Shown here piece after piece: positions 30,726 through 32,554 of a stretch of 32,554 bases of DNA (positions are counted from its first letter, which is position 1; each line of letters opens with the position of its first letter). The notes beneath the pieces are model-generated. The model searched no databases and was not told the origin of the DNA. It was given only the letters and a program-made list of their open reading frames with translations. The translations under genes and the position numbers were made by a program. This DNA is from Ophiothrix spiculata (Eukaryota; Echinodermata; Ophiuroidea; Amphilepidida; Ophiotrichidae): the NCBI GenBank assembly GCA_000969725.1, contig JXSR01S043277.1, one strand, 5' to 3'.

Positions 30726-31295
30726 TTTTGTGACCATTGCTAACTCCGGTCTATGAGGTATTTGGACTTAGGCGATTTTCCTACCTACGTGGATTGTGAT
30801 TTTGAACGGTTAGGGTTAATGGAAACCACAAAGACGTGATCAACATTTAAAGCCATATATGATTCATGAGATGAAAGTAAATGCAGCATGTGTTAAGATA
30901 AGAATTTGCTTGTTGTCATCCCATTATCTGAAGCAGTTCTCTGACCTTTTGTAACATAAATGCAGTCTCTTGTCATTTTTGCTTTTTATAAATCTGCAAA
31001 GACCAGGTTATACAGATTAAATGGCACCTCATTGAAATAAACACGTTCAAAGATCAGTGAGCCCTATATTTTCTGTTGATTGTGCTCAGAACATTATACA
31101 GATATACTTCATATAAAGTCAGTAAAGCCGTGTGGGTCCCCTGTACGAATAGACTCCTTCATGGGGTATAATTGTTATGCAAGTACTTGTATCATTGATT
31201 GATTGAAAGGATCATTTTCTTGAAATGAAACTTAGCAGGTGTTTTGAATTAAACATAAAAATATAACAAAAATAGGTAAATTTCTGTAAATGACG

Positions 31296-31385
31296 ACTTT
31301 GGCATGTATTTTCACCTGTAACGCGAAATGCAGTTTGCTGCATTTACGGCTGTATAGAGATATGAACGAACACAAATGTGCTCAT
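31296..31385. other. 90-bp block, unusually conserved between duplicates (copy B)
   Basis: Partner of 28871-28960; 89 of 90 positions agree. It is followed at once by the GGGAA-rich expansion, where copy A has only a short purine stretch. The hairpin AAATGCAG-TTTG-CTGCATTT lies at 31326-31345. Confidence 0.75.
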
Positions 31386-31439
31386 GAAGAGAAGGGAAGG
31401 GAAAGGGAAAGGGGAAGGGAAGGGAAGGAAAAAGAGATA
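31386..31439. repeat. GGGAA-type polypurine microsatellite
   Basis: A purine-only run of GGGAA/GGGAAA repeats on the plus strand. The matching place in copy A (28961-28979) is a short GAAAAGAGAAGAG, so the expansion happened after the duplication. An (AAT)n microsatellite likewise appears only in copy B at about 31613-31636. Confidence 0.9.
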
Positions 31440-31942
31440 AAGTTTGGCTGATGGATCACTATGGAATCACAAATGTCTATTGAAATAATTTTATCGGGGT
31501 TAATGCATAAAGGACTAACCTCTGAGTCTCACTGTGGCTAAAAATGTGAATCAAGCTTCCAAGACTTAACGTAAACTATGACCTATGAATTGTACTTCCA
31601 GGCCAAAATTGTAAATAATAATAATAATAATAATAAACAACCATTTATAGAAGCGCACAAAAACCAAAGCCTCGAGGCGGCTGACATTGACTTATTCTCT
31701 CACGCTCAATACTCAAAACAACCTACATTGATTCTCATTCCATTGTCCTTAGCAGGATTTTCCCCATTTTTGTTATTGGCATTTAAGCAACATAGACCAT
31801 TAGCTTAATGGAAAGAAACAGCTAAGGCATAATCAAAATATCCAACTCTACTTCTGCTTAATGTACAAAAACATGTGAATTGAAGATTTCTTCTCAATTC
31901 AACCACAACTCCTGCTATTTAACTTCTCATTCCATTATTTAA

Positions 31943-32361
31943 GGGGTTTTCTCAGAGATGCAGTTGCTTACGACTGTGGGATAACGAGTTTTTATTAAAA
32001 AATGCCAGTTTTTGTCATTTTTCTTAAAAAGTAACATGATTTACCATATTTTTTTATTTCAGTATTTTGAAGTGCACAAAAAGTCCTTTAACATATGTAA
32101 AAATTTAAAAAAATCAATGACACATTTAGTATTTTACAAGCACATAATGATCAATTTTTTTAGCTTTCCCTATACTTTGTATGGTAAATTGGATGGTGTT
32201 TTTTTTGGAAAATATGTACTTTTAGAAATGGCTGTATCTCAAAAACGAGCACAGTGACCTATGTTTTTTTTTATTTTAGATTCGTTATCAGCACAAATAA
32301 ATCTACCAAATACTAATTTTTTAAGAAAATCAATGGAGATTTTGCATCTCTGAGAAAACCC
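31943..32361. mobile_element. MITE with TTAA target and GGGTTTTCTCAGAGATGCA ends
   Basis: GGGTTTTCTCAGAGATGCA at the left (one extra G outside) is exactly inverted at the right (TGCATCTCTGAGAAAACCC). TTAA flanks both sides (31939-31942, 32362-32365). The duplicate copy A has the empty site (CCATTTAAGCAGTTCAGTGAC, near 29750). 419 bp; the frame at 32012-32257 inside has no transposase motif. The TTAA target and GGG/CCC ends fit a piggyBac-like source. Confidence 0.9.
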
Positions 32362-32554
32362 TTAAAGCAGTTTAGTGACTTCTTGCAGTACAGAGACCAC
32401 CACTTAGCATAATGTAAATCAAACTACTTGAGATGCTAAATACTTGAAAGCTTAAGACTATCTACAAATACTTTTTGCACTTAACCATTTTCATTAAAGT
32501 TAACCACAAACCTATGATACAACATGACATTCGTTTATTATCTTTTAACCATTA

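Larger units (their letters stand above)
27880..32554 (+). repeat. ~3-kb segmental tandem duplication (two copies, second cut by window end)
   Basis: Copy A (about 27880-30890) and copy B (about 30890 to beyond the window) share in order: ATAAATGCAGTCTC (28647, 30956), TGGCACCTCAT, CCCTATATTTTCTGTTGATTG, a 90-bp block, GGATCACTATGGAATCAC, ACCTCTGAGTCTCACTGTG, CAAAACAACCTACATTGATT, TTGTTATTGGCATTTAAGCA and ATGTAAATCAAACTACTTGA (29804, 32412). Copy A carries the TTAA MITE with its nested hAT-like MITE; copy B carries a GGGAA expansion, an (AAT)n repeat and the TTAA element at 31943. No conserved reading frame spans the copies. Confidence 0.9.

Noticed and set aside
30500-30820. TTAACCCTAACC at 30500 and its inverse at 30809, like telomere repeats or piggyBac ends
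   Set aside because: Only about two telomere-type units at each place, and inverted matching stops after 12 bp; too short to call an element or an interstitial telomere.

Overview
This window looks like intergenic or intronic DNA from an animal nuclear genome, most likely a marine invertebrate. I find no convincing host protein-coding gene, exon, rRNA or functional tRNA. The open reading frames are all short, AT-rich, full of Phe/Lys/Asn/Ile/Tyr and either lie inside repeats or show no family resemblance. The DNA is strongly AT-rich, with isolated G/C homopolymers sitting mostly at transposon ends. LINE remnants, tRNA-derived SINE heads and very many short inverted-repeat elements (MITEs) are typical of echinoderms and some other marine invertebrates. 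Echinoderm is my best guess from the look of the repeats; it is not proven.

Layout. 1-2100: AT-rich DNA with an imperfect 69-nt hairpin (454-522) and one decayed TTAA-type MITE. 2099-2700: the C-terminal end of a LINE reverse transcriptase, minus strand, split by a MITE with a perfect 8-bp target duplication. 2740-5700: about four decayed copies of a ~680-bp unit, one interrupted by a 0.7-kb insertion. These run into a second minus-strand LINE reverse-transcriptase fragment at 5640-6190. 6835-11000: seven MITEs and a plus-strand LINE 3' end (9885-10510) cut by a hAT-like MITE. 11176-12600: a triplicated ~390-bp unit with a MITE in the middle copy. 13480-20210: further MITEs in AT-rich DNA. 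20510-23780: an inverted repeat with two TGACGTCA palindromes, a MITE, a LINE/SINE tail, then eight ~93-bp tandem monomers grading into ~440-510-bp higher-order units. 24043-27340: a MITE with 49-bp terminal repeats, a ~420-bp direct duplication, a tRNA-like SINE head beside a perfect hairpin, and two more MITEs. 27880-32554: a ~3-kb segmental duplication carrying its own later insertions.

How the parts fit. There is no operon-like or pathway logic. The story is layered duplication and transposition. In three places a duplicated sister copy in the same window preserves the pre-insertion site: the MITE at 11586, the hAT-like MITE at 28280 and the TTAA element at 31943. This fixes their ends and target duplications directly. 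The least explained signal is a 90-bp block at 28871 and 31296 that differs at one position between copies whose surroundings have diverged much more. I found no clear previously undescribed system; the best candidates are that block, three small RNA-like hairpins and the nested satellite array.
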